Of a stretch of 64,000 bases of DNA, positions 42,592 through 52,056 are shown in pieces. Position 1 is the first letter of the stretch. Every line of letters begins with the position of its first letter. The notes below the pieces were generated by a model. The model made no database searches. It saw only the letters and a list, made by a program, of their open reading frames with translations, and was not told the DNA's origin. A program made the translations under genes and the position numbers. Location of the stretch: the NCBI GenBank assembly GCA_049663345.1, contig JBATDG010000087.1, positions 34,520 through 98,519 on the forward strand, written 5' to 3'. Source of the DNA: SZUA-365 sp049663345. GTDB taxonomy: Bacteria; Bacteroidota; Ignavibacteria; SZUA-365.

Positions 42592-44679
42592 ATGGCTGAG
42601 ACGAAACATGTTCCGTTCGTCCCTGCGGACTCGGATATGAAGGAGTTCACGCTTCGCGCGTTGCTCATCGGTCTCGTTCTCGCTGTCGTGCTTGGTGCGG
42701 CGAATGCATACCTTGGCCTCAAGGCCGGTATGACTATCGCTGCGACCTATCCGGCCGCGGTTATCGGCATGGCCTTGCTCAAGGCCTTGAAGGGAACGAT
42801 TCTGGAAGAGAACATGGCGCGAACCGTCGGCTCCATCGGCGAATCCGTCGCAGCAGGCGCGATTTTTACGCTGCCCGCATTCTTCGTCGCCGGCATCTGG
42901 CCGGAGTTCTTTACGACGTCGAATTACATCACCTCAACATTGATCCTGATTTCCGGCGGTGTGCTGGGAATCATGTTCGTCGCACTTCTGCGGCGAGTGA
43001 TGGTTGAGGATCCGGAACTCCCGTATCCGGAATCCGTTGCAGCAGCGGAAATTCATAAGGCCGGTCGCGGCGGCGGCGGCGGATCAAAGTACCTTTTTGG
43101 TGCGATGCTCGGCGGCGCCCTCGTCAAAGCACTTGGAGAATTCAATGTTTTCCTTCCGCTGTGGGAACGCTTTATTACGTTCTCAAAGACGACGATCACC
43201 GGCTTGGAAAAAATTCCTCTGGCTTCGGGCGGCGAAGGTGTCGCAGGAACCGGCGGTATGGTGCTGACCTCTTTCAAGATCAGTCCTGCCTATGTCGGCG
43301 TCGGCTACATTATCGGCCCGAAACTCGCGTCGCTGAACTTCTCCGGCGGTATTATCGCCTGGGGACTTCTCACGCCCATCATTCTTTATTTCATCGCTCC
43401 GTATTTGAACATCGACGGGATGGTGGCTGCCATCATGGCAGCGGATCCTGGCACCACGCTGACCGGTGCGACGGAGAAGGCATGGATTGACTCCGCGTAT
43501 GCAGTCTGGAAATTTATCGTACGGCCGATTGCAATCGGTGGTATGCTCGTCGGCGCATCGTTCACGCTGTTCCGTATGCGAAACAGTCTTACGGCGGGTA
43601 TCGCGCGTTCGATCAGCGATGTGAAGAAAGCCGCCTCAGGCAACGCAGCCGATATTGATCGCACGGAGAAGGATATCCCCTTCACCTGGACGCTGACCGG
43701 TATCTTCGGTGTTGCCGTAGCGACCTTCCTGATCACATTCTACCTTTTCAACACGACGTTCCTGGTCGCCTTTGTTGCCTCGACGGTAATGATTATCCTG
43801 GCGTTTTTCTTCGCTGCGGTATCCGGCTACCTCGTTGGAATCATGGGCTCGAGCAACAACCCGATCAGCGGACTGACACTGACCGCCCTGGTCGTAACGG
43901 CCCTTATCATGGTGGTGCTCGGTGTTGAAGAAACACAGGGAGTCGCAGCGGTTCTCGGCGTTGCAGCAATTGTATGCGTTGCTGCGGCTGTCGCAGGCGA
44001 AATGCTGCAGGATCTGAAGGCCGGACATATCCTCGGCGGTACGCCATGGAAAATGGAAATCGGCGACATCATTGGCGTCGTCCTTGCCGGCATCGTCATG
44101 TTTATGGTGCTGGTCTTCCTGAATGACGGTGATATCGCCGCCGGTAAAGTTGCAGGCTATGTCGGCGGTTTCGGCAGCCGCGAGCTTCCGGCACCGCAGG
44201 CGAGTCTCATGGCCATCCTCTCGCGCGGCATCGTCGAACAGCAGATGGCCTGGCCTCTGATTATCGTTGGTATGCTCATGGGTGCATCGTTCATCTTTAT
44301 GCAGGTCAAGAGCCCGATGCTCGTCAGCGTCGGTATGTACCTGCCGCTGGAGACAACCTTTGCCATCTTCATCGGTGGCCTGATGAAAGGCGCAGTTGAT
44401 ATGTACAAGGCAAAGCGCAAGGTTAATGCTGCGCAGGATGCAAGAATCGAGAACACCGGTGTTTTACTTGCCTCCGGTCTTATTGCCGGAGAGGCGCTTG
44501 TGGGGCTTGTATTCGCGGGCTTTGCCGCGTTTGAGATGTTCCCTGGCAAGGTGTTCGAGAATCCGTCCTTCATCGTCAGTCTTGCCGTTATGGCAGTTAT
44601 CGGCTGGGTGCTCATCCGCCTTCCGATGAACAATGCCGGCAGTCCCGACGAACCCGCACCGCCCACCGCGGCGCACTAA
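42592..44679 (+). CDS. OPT-family oligopeptide transporter
   Basis: 695 aa with about 14-16 hydrophobic segments, typical length for bacterial OPT proteins. Family-typical N-terminus: FTLRALLIGLVLAVVLGAANAYLGLKAGMTIAATYPAAVIGMAL; later GIMGSSNNPISGLTLTAL. Members use the proton gradient to import short peptides or metal chelates. SD aggag precedes ATG 42592. It stands alone between two strong hairpins. Confidence 0.88.
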   Translation: MAETKHVPFVPADSDMKEFTLRALLIGLVLAVVLGAANAYLGLKAGMTIAATYPAAVIGMALLKALKGTILEENMARTVGSIGESVAAGAIFTLPAFFVAGIWPEFFTTSNYITSTLILISGGVLGIMFVALLRRVMVEDPELPYPESVAAAEIHKAGRGGGGGSKYLFGAMLGGALVKALGEFNVFLPLWERFITFSKTTITGLEKIPLASGGEGVAGTGGMVLTSFKISPAYVGVGYIIGPKLASLNFSGGIIAWGLLTPIILYFIAPYLNIDGMVAAIMAADPGTTLTGATEKAWIDSAYAVWKFIVRPIAIGGMLVGASFTLFRMRNSLTAGIARSISDVKKAASGNAADIDRTEKDIPFTWTLTGIFGVAVATFLITFYLFNTTFLVAFVASTVMIILAFFFAAVSGYLVGIMGSSNNPISGLTLTALVVTALIMVVLGVEETQGVAAVLGVAAIVCVAAAVAGEMLQDLKAGHILGGTPWKMEIGDIIGVVLAGIVMFMVLVFLNDGDIAAGKVAGYVGGFGSRELPAPQASLMAILSRGIVEQQMAWPLIIVGMLMGASFIFMQVKSPMLVSVGMYLPLETTFAIFIGGLMKGAVDMYKAKRKVNAAQDARIENTGVLLASGLIAGEALVGLVFAGFAAFEMFPGKVFENPSFIVSLAVMAVIGWVLIRLPMNNAGSPDEPAPPTAAH

Positions 44680-44700
44680 GGTTCACCAACAGTAGTTCAC

Positions 44701-44738
44701 GAAGAATCTCCCGGATGTCCGGGAGATTCTTCGTTTTA
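44701..44738 (+). terminator. Rho-independent terminator after the OPT gene
   Basis: 14-bp perfect stem (44701-44714 with 44719-44732), loop ATGT, followed by gtttta. Confidence 0.88.
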
Positions 44739-44808
44739 TCCCGCTCGATCAGTAGATTTCAGAGAAATCCTCCTTCACCTAGCAAATTACAACGGCATCA
44801 GGAAAGTC

Positions 44809-45192
44809 ATGTTCGGTAAAAAGAAAGCAGAAGAAGAAGCACTCAACCTTCTTGAATTGGTGCCTCGCCGCAAGCGGGAGTTTGAAGTAGACGAAAACAA
44901 TGTCGTTACGGTCATGATGCCGCGCTTTGAGAACCCCTGGATGCTGAAGAGCTTTGTCCCACGGTGGAAAAGTCCCTATGTGCGAACGAAACTCGATGAC
45001 GTCGGCTCGTTTGTCTGGCTGCAATGCGATGGGGAGACGCCCGTCGAAATTATTGCCGAGCGCATGCGCGAACATTTCGGTGAAAAAATTGAACCGGCGC
45101 ATGAACGGCTGAAATTCTTCTTCCAGATGCTCACGCGCCGCACCTGGCTGACGCTGCATCACGCCGACGGCACCGAGATTTTCAAATCCTGA
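44809..45192 (+). CDS. PqqD-like protein
   Basis: 127 aa. Residues ~50-115 fit the PqqD/RiPP-recognition fold: VRTKLDDVGSFVWLQCDGETPVEIIAERMREHFGEKIEPAHERLKFFFQML. PqqD chaperones a precursor peptide to a radical SAM enzyme in PQQ and other RiPP pathways. No precursor peptide, PqqE or cyclase is adjacent, so an unrelated role is likely; the nearest radical SAM gene is at 60 kb. A related domain is fused to the MEMO protein at 53 kb. Confidence 0.75.
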   Translation: MFGKKKAEEEALNLLELVPRRKREFEVDENNVVTVMMPRFENPWMLKSFVPRWKSPYVRTKLDDVGSFVWLQCDGETPVEIIAERMREHFGEKIEPAHERLKFFFQMLTRRTWLTLHHADGTEIFKS

Positions 45193-45195
45193 TAA

Positions 45196-45338
45196 GATTT
45201 TACCGCAGAGGCGCATGAGGCGCACAGAGGATTTTTTAGACGGTCACATCTCGGATGGCTATCATCTAGACCCATCACGAGCTCGAAGTGACTATTAAAA
45301 ACTCTCTGTGCGCCTCAGCGCGCCTCTGCGGTAAAATC
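45196..45338. repeat. Long imperfect inverted repeat (ccgcagaggcg type)
   Basis: Arms 45196-45229 and 45304-45338 are reverse complements apart from a short internal difference, enclosing ~74 nt. The sequence resembles a widespread intergenic repeat type with gcagaggcgc words. It lies between convergent genes and can form a long hairpin on both strands, so it may also terminate transcription. No gene in the loop. Confidence 0.75.
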
Positions 45339-45362
45339 CTCTCCTGCGCCTCTCTTCTCCTC

Positions 45363-46664
45363 TCAGGCGACTCCGGTTTTTGTCGTTATCGTCTCGAGTC
45401 CGTGTCCGTTGGGTCCAAGTTCGCGGCGGCGCAGCCTCCAGGCAACGAGGAACCCGATAAAGCCGAGGATGCTGAAAATCCACATACCCAGCGTATAGCC
45501 GTCGGGATTAGCGGCGCTGGCTCCGGAATAATCGTTCGCCCAACCGATGGCAATATTGAAACCGGCGAGTCCGATATTCTGGATCATCGTCATCAGGCCA
45601 TACGCAGTTCCCAGCCGTGAACCGTCCACCAGATACGTTACGGAAGGCCACATAACGGCGGGAACCAGCGAGAAGGCAATTCCCATCATCGCCATGGGGA
45701 TATAGAGGGAGATATCGAGGTAGGCCATCATGAGATAGACCGGAATGATGAGCACGGAACCGAACATCATCATTAATGAGCGCTTGCCGACTTTGTCAGC
45801 CAGAAGTCCGAATAACGGAGTAGCAATCATTGCGAACAGCGTCAGCATGCTGGAAAGGAAGCCGCCTGTCTCACGCGATACACCATGTGTGTGCTGGAAA
45901 AACTTGATTGCAAAAGTCTGGAACGGGAACATGGCGGAATAGAAAGTGATGCAGAGTGCGACGACCAACCAGTAGGAGGTACTGAATTTGAAAATGTCTT
46001 TCAGCGCTACCTTGTCGGTATCTCCGGTACTCCCGAGGTTGTAGCGCTTTGTGGCATAATTGTCCTGCGCAAAATACAGCAGCGCTGCAGCGACGCAGAT
46101 GACGCCCGCACCCACGGAAAGCAGCAGCGGTGATTGCCAATCTGCATACATCGGTTTCGCCCAGGAGGGAGAATTCAATGCGGCGAAAGATCCAAGTCTG
46201 GCAATGGTGAGATTCAATCCAAAAGCAAAACTGAGCTCCTTGCCTTTAAACCAACGAGCAAGCGAAGTCGTCACGGCGACAATCAGAGATTCAGCTCCCA
46301 ATCCGAAAATCAGTCGACCAGCAGCCATCATCGTCAGCTCTCCCGAGGAAGCGGTCACTGCCGCGCCGACGAAACAGAGCACGGCGAATATGAGAATCGA
46401 TTTTTTCGTGCCGATTCTGTCAATGATGATGCCGCCGATCAGTACCATGAGAATATTCGGAATACTGTAAATGGCATTCAGCATGCCGATGTTTGAATCG
46501 GAGAAGCCGAGCTGCGTCGAGAGGACATCAGCGAGCGGGCTGATGCTGTCGTAGATATAGTAATTGCCGAACATCGCCAGACTGATCACCACCAGCACCA
46601 TCCAACGGAACGCAGGAGGAGGTGCAGGCAGCGTTGACGAACTGTTTGCAGGAATTTGGCTCAT
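45363..46664 (-). CDS. MFS transporter
   Basis: 433 aa from ATG 46664 (SD aggag). About 12 transmembrane segments; MFS loop motifs IIIDRIGTKKS between helices 2 and 3 and LLADKVGKRS between 8 and 9. Similar in plan to the oxalate/formate or nitrate-type antiporter subgroup, but the substrate cannot be named. Ends at the inverted repeat 45196-45338. Confidence 0.82.
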   Translation of the reverse strand: MSQIPANSSSTLPAPPPAFRWMVLVVISLAMFGNYYIYDSISPLADVLSTQLGFSDSNIGMLNAIYSIPNILMVLIGGIIIDRIGTKKSILIFAVLCFVGAAVTASSGELTMMAAGRLIFGLGAESLIVAVTTSLARWFKGKELSFAFGLNLTIARLGSFAALNSPSWAKPMYADWQSPLLLSVGAGVICVAAALLYFAQDNYATKRYNLGSTGDTDKVALKDIFKFSTSYWLVVALCITFYSAMFPFQTFAIKFFQHTHGVSRETGGFLSSMLTLFAMIATPLFGLLADKVGKRSLMMMFGSVLIIPVYLMMAYLDISLYIPMAMMGIAFSLVPAVMWPSVTYLVDGSRLGTAYGLMTMIQNIGLAGFNIAIGWANDYSGASAANPDGYTLGMWIFSILGFIGFLVAWRLRRRELGPNGHGLETITTKTGVA

Positions 46665-46787
46665 CGTTGTGTTTCTCCTTGTTGCGGTCAATAGACGTAC
46701 GCTACTATTGCGGCTGCGTACATTTCATATCAGTCCGGGGAATGGATTCCTGCGCACAAGCGCGCAAGATGGGCGTCAATGGAGTGG

Positions 46788-48548
46788 TCAGGAACAGCGC
46801 CGGACGATCAGCATCGTGATGTCATCCGACTGATTCGCACCCACTGTAAATGCTACGATTTCATCGCGAATATACTTGAGGAGAGCATCTGCCGAGAGAT
46901 CTCTCTGATCGGTAAGGAGCTGCTGCAGACGTTCATCACTGAATTCCTCCATCTCCTCCGACATGGCCTCATTTACACCGTCGGTGTAGCAGACAATCAT
47001 ATCATCCGGCGCCAGCTGCACAGTCTCGAGACTGTAGGGGGGCGTATCCTTCATAATGCCGAGTATCAGACCTCCGGCATCAAGTGCGCGCATACTGCCG
47101 TCGGCATGCAGCAAGTAGGGAGGGTTGTGTCCGGCGTTTACATACGAAAATGTGTTATCCTGTGTGTTCAGGATTCCCCAGAAAAAGGTGATGAACTTGT
47201 CGGCGGAAGTATTGCCATGAATGATGGTGTTGATTCGGGCCGTGGCATCGGGCATGGGAAGACGGAGGGGAGCGATGGTCCGCAAGGCGGCCTGCACGTT
47301 TGCCATAAGCAATGAAGCCGGCACTCCCTTCCCTGCAACATCTCCAATGGCGAGCACAAACTCGTGGTCGGAAAGTGAAATCACGTCGTAGTAATCGCCG
47401 CCCACCTGCTGCGACGAATCGTTTATCGCAGCGATCTCGTAGCCATTCAGCGATGGAATTGATTTCGGAAGAAGACCCTTTTGTATTGTTTTCGCGACGC
47501 TCAGTTCCTGTTCCATCCGCTGCTTATCGATAGTCTCAATTACCAGTCGCGCATTCTCGAGTGCGGAAATAGTAATGTTGGCAAGCGCGTGGAGGTATTC
47601 GAGCTCCGTGCGATCGAAGTTTGCTCCGCCGACTCGCTGACCCAGGCAGAGCATGCCGCGCACACGATGCTGCGACATCATAGGGATCAATGTCGTGATG
47701 CCCATATCGAAAAGCCACTGTTCGTGCGGGTGCTCCGGTTGGCGCTGCGCGGAAAAAAGCACGGTCTCGTGCAGATTTTCAAGCGCTTGCTGATGTCCTG
47801 CATCTGCTTCGAATTCGGGAAGCTTCACCGCTACAGGCTGCAAATTGCTTCCGTCATGCGTGAACACGGCATAACGGAGAACGCGCAGCTGTCCCATAAG
47901 CGCATAGCTCAGAATTCGAAGAATGTCATCGGGTGCGAACGTCGTATTCATTTCCCGGCTGATCTCAAATAGGGTGTTCATCTCCTGAATCTTGGTATCA
48001 AGCCGTCGATTTACCTGGCGGAGATTTTCAATGGCCAACGCGTTCTTCACTGCCGTGGCTGCTACGGCGGCAACCGATTCCAGAAATGTCAGATCCGCCG
48101 TCTCGAAGGGCTTGCCGGTGATCTTTCGTCCCAGACCGATTATGCCGACCATGTGATCCTTAAGCAGCATCGGAACAATTATTTCCAGGCCGCATTCGAG
48201 GGAACACGCCCCAAATTGCTTCAGCGACGGATCCTCGGTTTCGTTGAGGGAGGCGACAGAAATGACATGATCCCAACCAATGGGAATGGTGAAATCGGAA
48301 TCAATATTCTCAAGGGAAAACCCCTTTACCGAGCGGACCCGATAAGTTTGATCGCCCCTTTCCAGAAGTACAACTCCCCGCGTAACCATCAACTTTCCCA
48401 TCGAGGAAAGCAGAATATTTCCCAGAATGAAATCGAAGTCCGTAGAGGCATTCAGCACGTTGCTTAGCTCCAACAGCGCGGCGCTGTCGGAAATGATGTC
48501 ATACGCGGAATGAGAATAATCTGCCGGCATTTCTGAGAATAAGTTCAA
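46788..48548 (-). CDS. GAF-GAF-SpoIIE-type serine phosphatase
   Basis: 586 aa, soluble. Two GAF domains (residues ~35-175 and ~205-345) are followed by a helix (KQRMEQELSVAKTIQKGLLP) and a PP2C/SpoIIE domain with metal-ligand motifs QVGGDYYDV, IGDVAGKGVPASL, NAGHNPP, CYTDGV and DDITMLIV. RsbU-type enzymes dephosphorylate an STAS antagonist to release a sigma factor or other target. STAS and kinase genes lie just upstream on the same strand, beyond the purine tract. Signal input through GAF ligands is inferred. Confidence 0.88.
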   Translation of the reverse strand: MNLFSEMPADYSHSAYDIISDSAALLELSNVLNASTDFDFILGNILLSSMGKLMVTRGVVLLERGDQTYRVRSVKGFSLENIDSDFTIPIGWDHVISVASLNETEDPSLKQFGACSLECGLEIIVPMLLKDHMVGIIGLGRKITGKPFETADLTFLESVAAVAATAVKNALAIENLRQVNRRLDTKIQEMNTLFEISREMNTTFAPDDILRILSYALMGQLRVLRYAVFTHDGSNLQPVAVKLPEFEADAGHQQALENLHETVLFSAQRQPEHPHEQWLFDMGITTLIPMMSQHRVRGMLCLGQRVGGANFDRTELEYLHALANITISALENARLVIETIDKQRMEQELSVAKTIQKGLLPKSIPSLNGYEIAAINDSSQQVGGDYYDVISLSDHEFVLAIGDVAGKGVPASLLMANVQAALRTIAPLRLPMPDATARINTIIHGNTSADKFITFFWGILNTQDNTFSYVNAGHNPPYLLHADGSMRALDAGGLILGIMKDTPPYSLETVQLAPDDMIVCYTDGVNEAMSEEMEEFSDERLQQLLTDQRDLSADALLKYIRDEIVAFTVGANQSDDITMLIVRRCS

Positions 48549-48629
48549 ATTGATTGACGTGAATCGTAAAATATACGCATTCGTCAGGTGGGGAGAAAGG
48601 TTGTGTTTTATTGCACACGGAGGAGGTGG

Positions 48630-48833
48630 AAAGGTTAAAAGGTTAAAAAGTTAAAAGGTTAAAAAGTTAAAAGGTTAAAAGGTTAAAAGGTCAAAGGGTG
48701 AAGAGGGAAATAAGGGGAATGAGGGAAATAAGGGAAATGAGGGAAATAAGGGGAATGAGGGGAAGAGGGGGAAGATGGGGAAGAGGAGGAAGAGGAGGGA
48801 GAGGAGAAGAGGGGAAGGGGAGGTAAAAGGATA
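48630..48833. repeat. Low-complexity purine-rich tract: ggttaaaa and gggaaata arrays
   Basis: From 48630 a ggttaaaa/agttaaaa array (8-9 bp units) runs to about 48692, then gagggaaataa-type units to about 48755, then an almost pure G/A stretch to 48822. It occupies the 286-nt gap between the GAF phosphatase and the RsbW-like gene. Such mirror-like homopurine tracts can form triplex DNA and vary in length. No gene seen. Confidence 0.85.
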
Positions 48834-48834
48834 G

Positions 48835-49287
48835 TCAGGCCGGAAGGTATTTGATCATGCGAATGGTGTTGCGGTCGCTGACGGAGGGGCCGTATTCGAC
48901 TTCGTCCATGAGTTTTTTCATCAACACGATGCCGAGGCCGCCGTGGCGGAGTTTCTTGAAGTACTCAGTCATGTCGGGGGCAGTGTATTTGCTGCTATCA
49001 AAGGAGACTCCGCTGTCCAGAATCTCGACAATGAATTTCCTGGTTTTCTCGCTTCCCTGCTGAACACTAAGGCGGATTTCGATGATGCCGTCGGGATTAT
49101 ATCGGTAGGCGTGCTTGATAATGTTGGTGCAGGCTTCGTCGATTGCGAGTTCGATTTTCCCAACATCACCTTCGCCGAACCCAAATTGCCGCGCTGCGTC
49201 TGAAACGAAGGTCCTCATGTCAGCCAGAAGTTCGGTTTTACTCTGGATCTGCAGGGTCTGGATGGTATGTTTATTCTGACTTGTCAA
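48835..49287 (-). CDS. RsbW-like serine kinase / anti-sigma factor
   Basis: 150 aa, GHKL ATPase domain of the RsbW/SpoIIAB type. N-box LAIDEACTNIIKHAYR, G1 box ILDSGVSFD, G2 box HGGLGIVLMKKLMD. In partner switching it phosphorylates the STAS antagonist and, when free, holds a target (often a sigma factor). The STAS gene lies 40 nt upstream in the same direction. No sigma gene is in the window. Confidence 0.88.
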   Translation of the reverse strand: MTSQNKHTIQTLQIQSKTELLADMRTFVSDAARQFGFGEGDVGKIELAIDEACTNIIKHAYRYNPDGIIEIRLSVQQGSEKTRKFIVEILDSGVSFDSSKYTAPDMTEYFKKLRHGGLGIVLMKKLMDEVEYGPSVSDRNTIRMIKYLPA

Positions 49288-49327
49288 GGGTGATTGCAGT
49301 ATCGGTACTGAAATACCTACGGCTTGT

Positions 49328-49693
49328 TTACGAAGGATTTTCGGATTTGTTCAGGAATTTGTTCACTGCTTCCGCTTCATCCTTGAAAATCTCGTACAGC
49401 ATCGGGAAACCGAGCAAATCAAAGACGTTGTACACCCTGGTGGACATGTTGCTTAATTTGATGTCCCCCTCATTATTACGGACATCCTCAATGAATTGCA
49501 TCAGTACTCCAAGTCCTGCACTGCTGATGTAGGAGAGGTCGCTGAAGTTGACAACAATATTATACCTGGCCTCGCTCAGATGCTTCTGAAAGGCTCTTTC
49601 CAGTTCAGGCGCTGTATGGGCATCTAAATAGCCCTTCAACTCAAGAATGGAAACGGTATCCTGTTGTCGGATACCTACCGAAAATTCACTCAT
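49328..49693 (-). CDS. STAS-domain anti-sigma factor antagonist (RsbV/SpoIIAA-like)
   Basis: 121 aa. STAS fold with phosphorylatable Ser in DLSYISSAGLGVLMQF and the N-terminal GYLDAHTAPELERAF. Its phosphorylation state, set by the RsbW-like kinase and the SpoIIE-type phosphatases on either side, decides whether it captures the kinase. It lies between the phosphatase gene at 49753 and the kinase gene at 48835. Confidence 0.9.
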   Translation of the reverse strand: MSEFSVGIRQQDTVSILELKGYLDAHTAPELERAFQKHLSEARYNIVVNFSDLSYISSAGLGVLMQFIEDVRNNEGDIKLSNMSTRVYNVFDLLGFPMLYEIFKDEAEAVNKFLNKSENPS

Positions 49694-49752
49694 ACCTGAC
49701 TCCTCAGTTCCGGATTACTTCGCAGTTCAAATTAATCGATTCTTGGTGACAA

Positions 49753-51876
49753 TCAAACTACTCCATTCCAGCGCAGTACCAGAACGGTGATGTCATCTTC
49801 CGCTTCTGCACGTTCACTGTAGATTTTTACGTTGTGCAGAATGGCATTCAGAATATTCTCCGACGGTTCCGCTACAGCACTGGCCACTGTTTCACCAAGG
49901 CGCGAGTATTGGAATTCTTCGTCCTGCGGGTTCCTCGCTTCGGTAACGCCATCGGTGTACATCACAATTATGTCGTCCGCTTCAAGCACCAGCGACTCCT
50001 CACGCAGTGAATTCGCAAATCGCTCGGTTCCGTCCAGCCCAAGCGCCATGCCTTCCGGCTGAAGGAAGTTGCTCACGCCCCGGCGCACATGCAGCAGCGG
50101 ACAATGCCCGGCGCGTGAAAAAGATAAGGTACCTGTCTCAATATTCAGCACGGCATAGAGCAGGCTGATGAAGGATTTTCGCTCCATGCTGTGGCATAGC
50201 GGCGTGTTCATGCGGATCAGGATGTCGCGGGTAGAAGCGCCATTCCCGCTCAGCGATTGGAAAATTCCCTTCACCTGTGCCATGTACAACGCGGCTGACA
50301 CGCCTTTGCCGGATACGTCGCCGACTACGAATCCGATATGAGCGGCATCGAGCGGCAGCACGTCATAATAGTCACCGCCCACCTCGTAAGCAGGAATGGA
50401 TCGCGCGGCGATTTCAAAAAATGGAGAGGCGGGGAGTACCTGCGGCAGCAGGCTGCGCTGCATCTGCTGGGCAACAAGCAGTTCCTGCTCCATGCGTTCT
50501 TTAACGATGGACTCCCTGATGAGCGTGCTGTTTTCGATTGCGACTGACACCATATCAGCGAACGCCGCGAGGACATTGACAACATCCTTATCGAAGGCGT
50601 ATGATTCACGCTTCGTCACAGACAGCAATCCGATAATTTCACCATGACTACTGAGTGGAACCATCACCAGCGTGCCGATTTCTCCGATGCTGCGCGTCGC
50701 ATTATCAAGTCGACGGTCTGAAGTGAAATCCTGAATCAGAACCGGCCCGGCAGAGTGGAATGCCAGCTGCTGCAGTGCCTGACCGTCCATGGTCCGCATA
50801 TTCTCGATACGGCTAATGCTGATATTCTTCACCGAATTCTGCACAATTGCGATATCTTCGGGATTGCGGTCTCCGCGCTTCGTTTTTCCGTTATCGGGAA
50901 TCAGCTCCAGCCAGGCGGCATGCCCTTCGCTTACTTCCAGGGCGAGATGCGTCGTTGTTGCGATGAGTTCATCGAAATCAAATACCTGGGTGATCAGCCG
51001 GCTCATATTCTGCAGCGTCGAGATCTCCATTTTTTTTCGGTCGAATTCCTTCGCCGTCGGCAGATGCAGGAGAGTACTGGCGAAGCCGATGCCCATGTAG
51101 GCAGTGCCGAAATGGAAGGCGAGTGTCATGAAGGCGTATAGCATCGGGTGATATGCCCGCAGTGCATTCTGGAGAACCTCCCCTCCGCTCGCATGGATGG
51201 AGAGGATGAAGAAAAACGCAAAACCGAAAAGTGAGAGCAGTAGATTCACCATTTTCTCTCGCCGGGTGAGAACCAGGATCCATGAGAAATGGAATGCGTT
51301 GACGAGGATTCCGACGAAAGTAAGTCCGTATGCAATGGCGGTGAAGACTTCAAGCGATTTTAACCCAAAACCGTTCGGACCCGTGAGGTATTCGAGCAGA
51401 ATGAAGCAGCCACCCGTCCCCACGAAAAAGATGTAGTTGCGGCGGGTGTTTTTTCTCCGCTTAATGAAAACAAGGCGGGAGAGGGAAGTGAAGACCACGA
51501 TGGCACTGATCCCGCCCAGCGCTGCGATGAGGATAGTCGTTACGAGCGTAGAGAAGGATGCCGCAGCGATGAGCCCGCCCTTGTCCACATATCTGGTAGT
51601 GACCGAGAGTTGAATGATTCCGATGAGAAGCAGGTAGATGGTCGAAAAAATGACCGTGCGCCCGATAAGCTGTATCGGCGGCTGATCGTTGTCCATCGTG
51701 CTGCGGAAATAGTAAAGTCCGCCGCCTCCGAATGCGATGAGGACAAGGAGGGTATGAAACAAATCGCCCTCAAGTGCTCCGGATGTCGTCAATGCACGTT
51801 GAATGAACACGTACACGAAGTCCAGCACGAGTGCAGCGACAGCGGCTATGAGAAGTATTCGTTTGCGAAGATTCAT
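49753..51876 (-). CDS. Membrane-bound GAF-SpoIIE serine phosphatase
   Basis: About 707 aa from ATG 51876 (the open frame reaches 51978, but the extra part lacks family character). The N-terminal ~310 residues hold about eight or nine transmembrane helices (for example ILLIAAVAALVLDFVYVFI); then GAF (~335-480), a helix VKERMEQELLVAQQMQRSLLPQ and the PP2C domain (VGGDYYDV, VGDVSGKGVSAAL, RAGHCPLL, MYTDGVTEA, DDITVLVL). Likely senses membrane or extracellular signals and dephosphorylates the adjacent STAS protein. Same catalytic layout as the soluble phosphatase at 46788. Confidence 0.88.
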   Translation of the reverse strand: MNLRKRILLIAAVAALVLDFVYVFIQRALTTSGALEGDLFHTLLVLIAFGGGGLYYFRSTMDNDQPPIQLIGRTVIFSTIYLLLIGIIQLSVTTRYVDKGGLIAAASFSTLVTTILIAALGGISAIVVFTSLSRLVFIKRRKNTRRNYIFFVGTGGCFILLEYLTGPNGFGLKSLEVFTAIAYGLTFVGILVNAFHFSWILVLTRREKMVNLLLSLFGFAFFFILSIHASGGEVLQNALRAYHPMLYAFMTLAFHFGTAYMGIGFASTLLHLPTAKEFDRKKMEISTLQNMSRLITQVFDFDELIATTTHLALEVSEGHAAWLELIPDNGKTKRGDRNPEDIAIVQNSVKNISISRIENMRTMDGQALQQLAFHSAGPVLIQDFTSDRRLDNATRSIGEIGTLVMVPLSSHGEIIGLLSVTKRESYAFDKDVVNVLAAFADMVSVAIENSTLIRESIVKERMEQELLVAQQMQRSLLPQVLPASPFFEIAARSIPAYEVGGDYYDVLPLDAAHIGFVVGDVSGKGVSAALYMAQVKGIFQSLSGNGASTRDILIRMNTPLCHSMERKSFISLLYAVLNIETGTLSFSRAGHCPLLHVRRGVSNFLQPEGMALGLDGTERFANSLREESLVLEADDIIVMYTDGVTEARNPQDEEFQYSRLGETVASAVAEPSENILNAILHNVKIYSERAEAEDDITVLVLRWNGVV

Positions 51877-52056
51877 AGTTAATGGATTACCGGGAACCTG
51901 GCACAAGCCGGCAACAGGCACATTATCCGATATACGGGATGAATAGGCGCGGGTTGCACCGATAATATAGACAATCACCGGCTGTTTACGAAGGAGGGAG
52001 TTGCCTGCGCAACCGGATGTTTGCTATTTTACCTGATTAGAAAAAACGGGCTTCCA

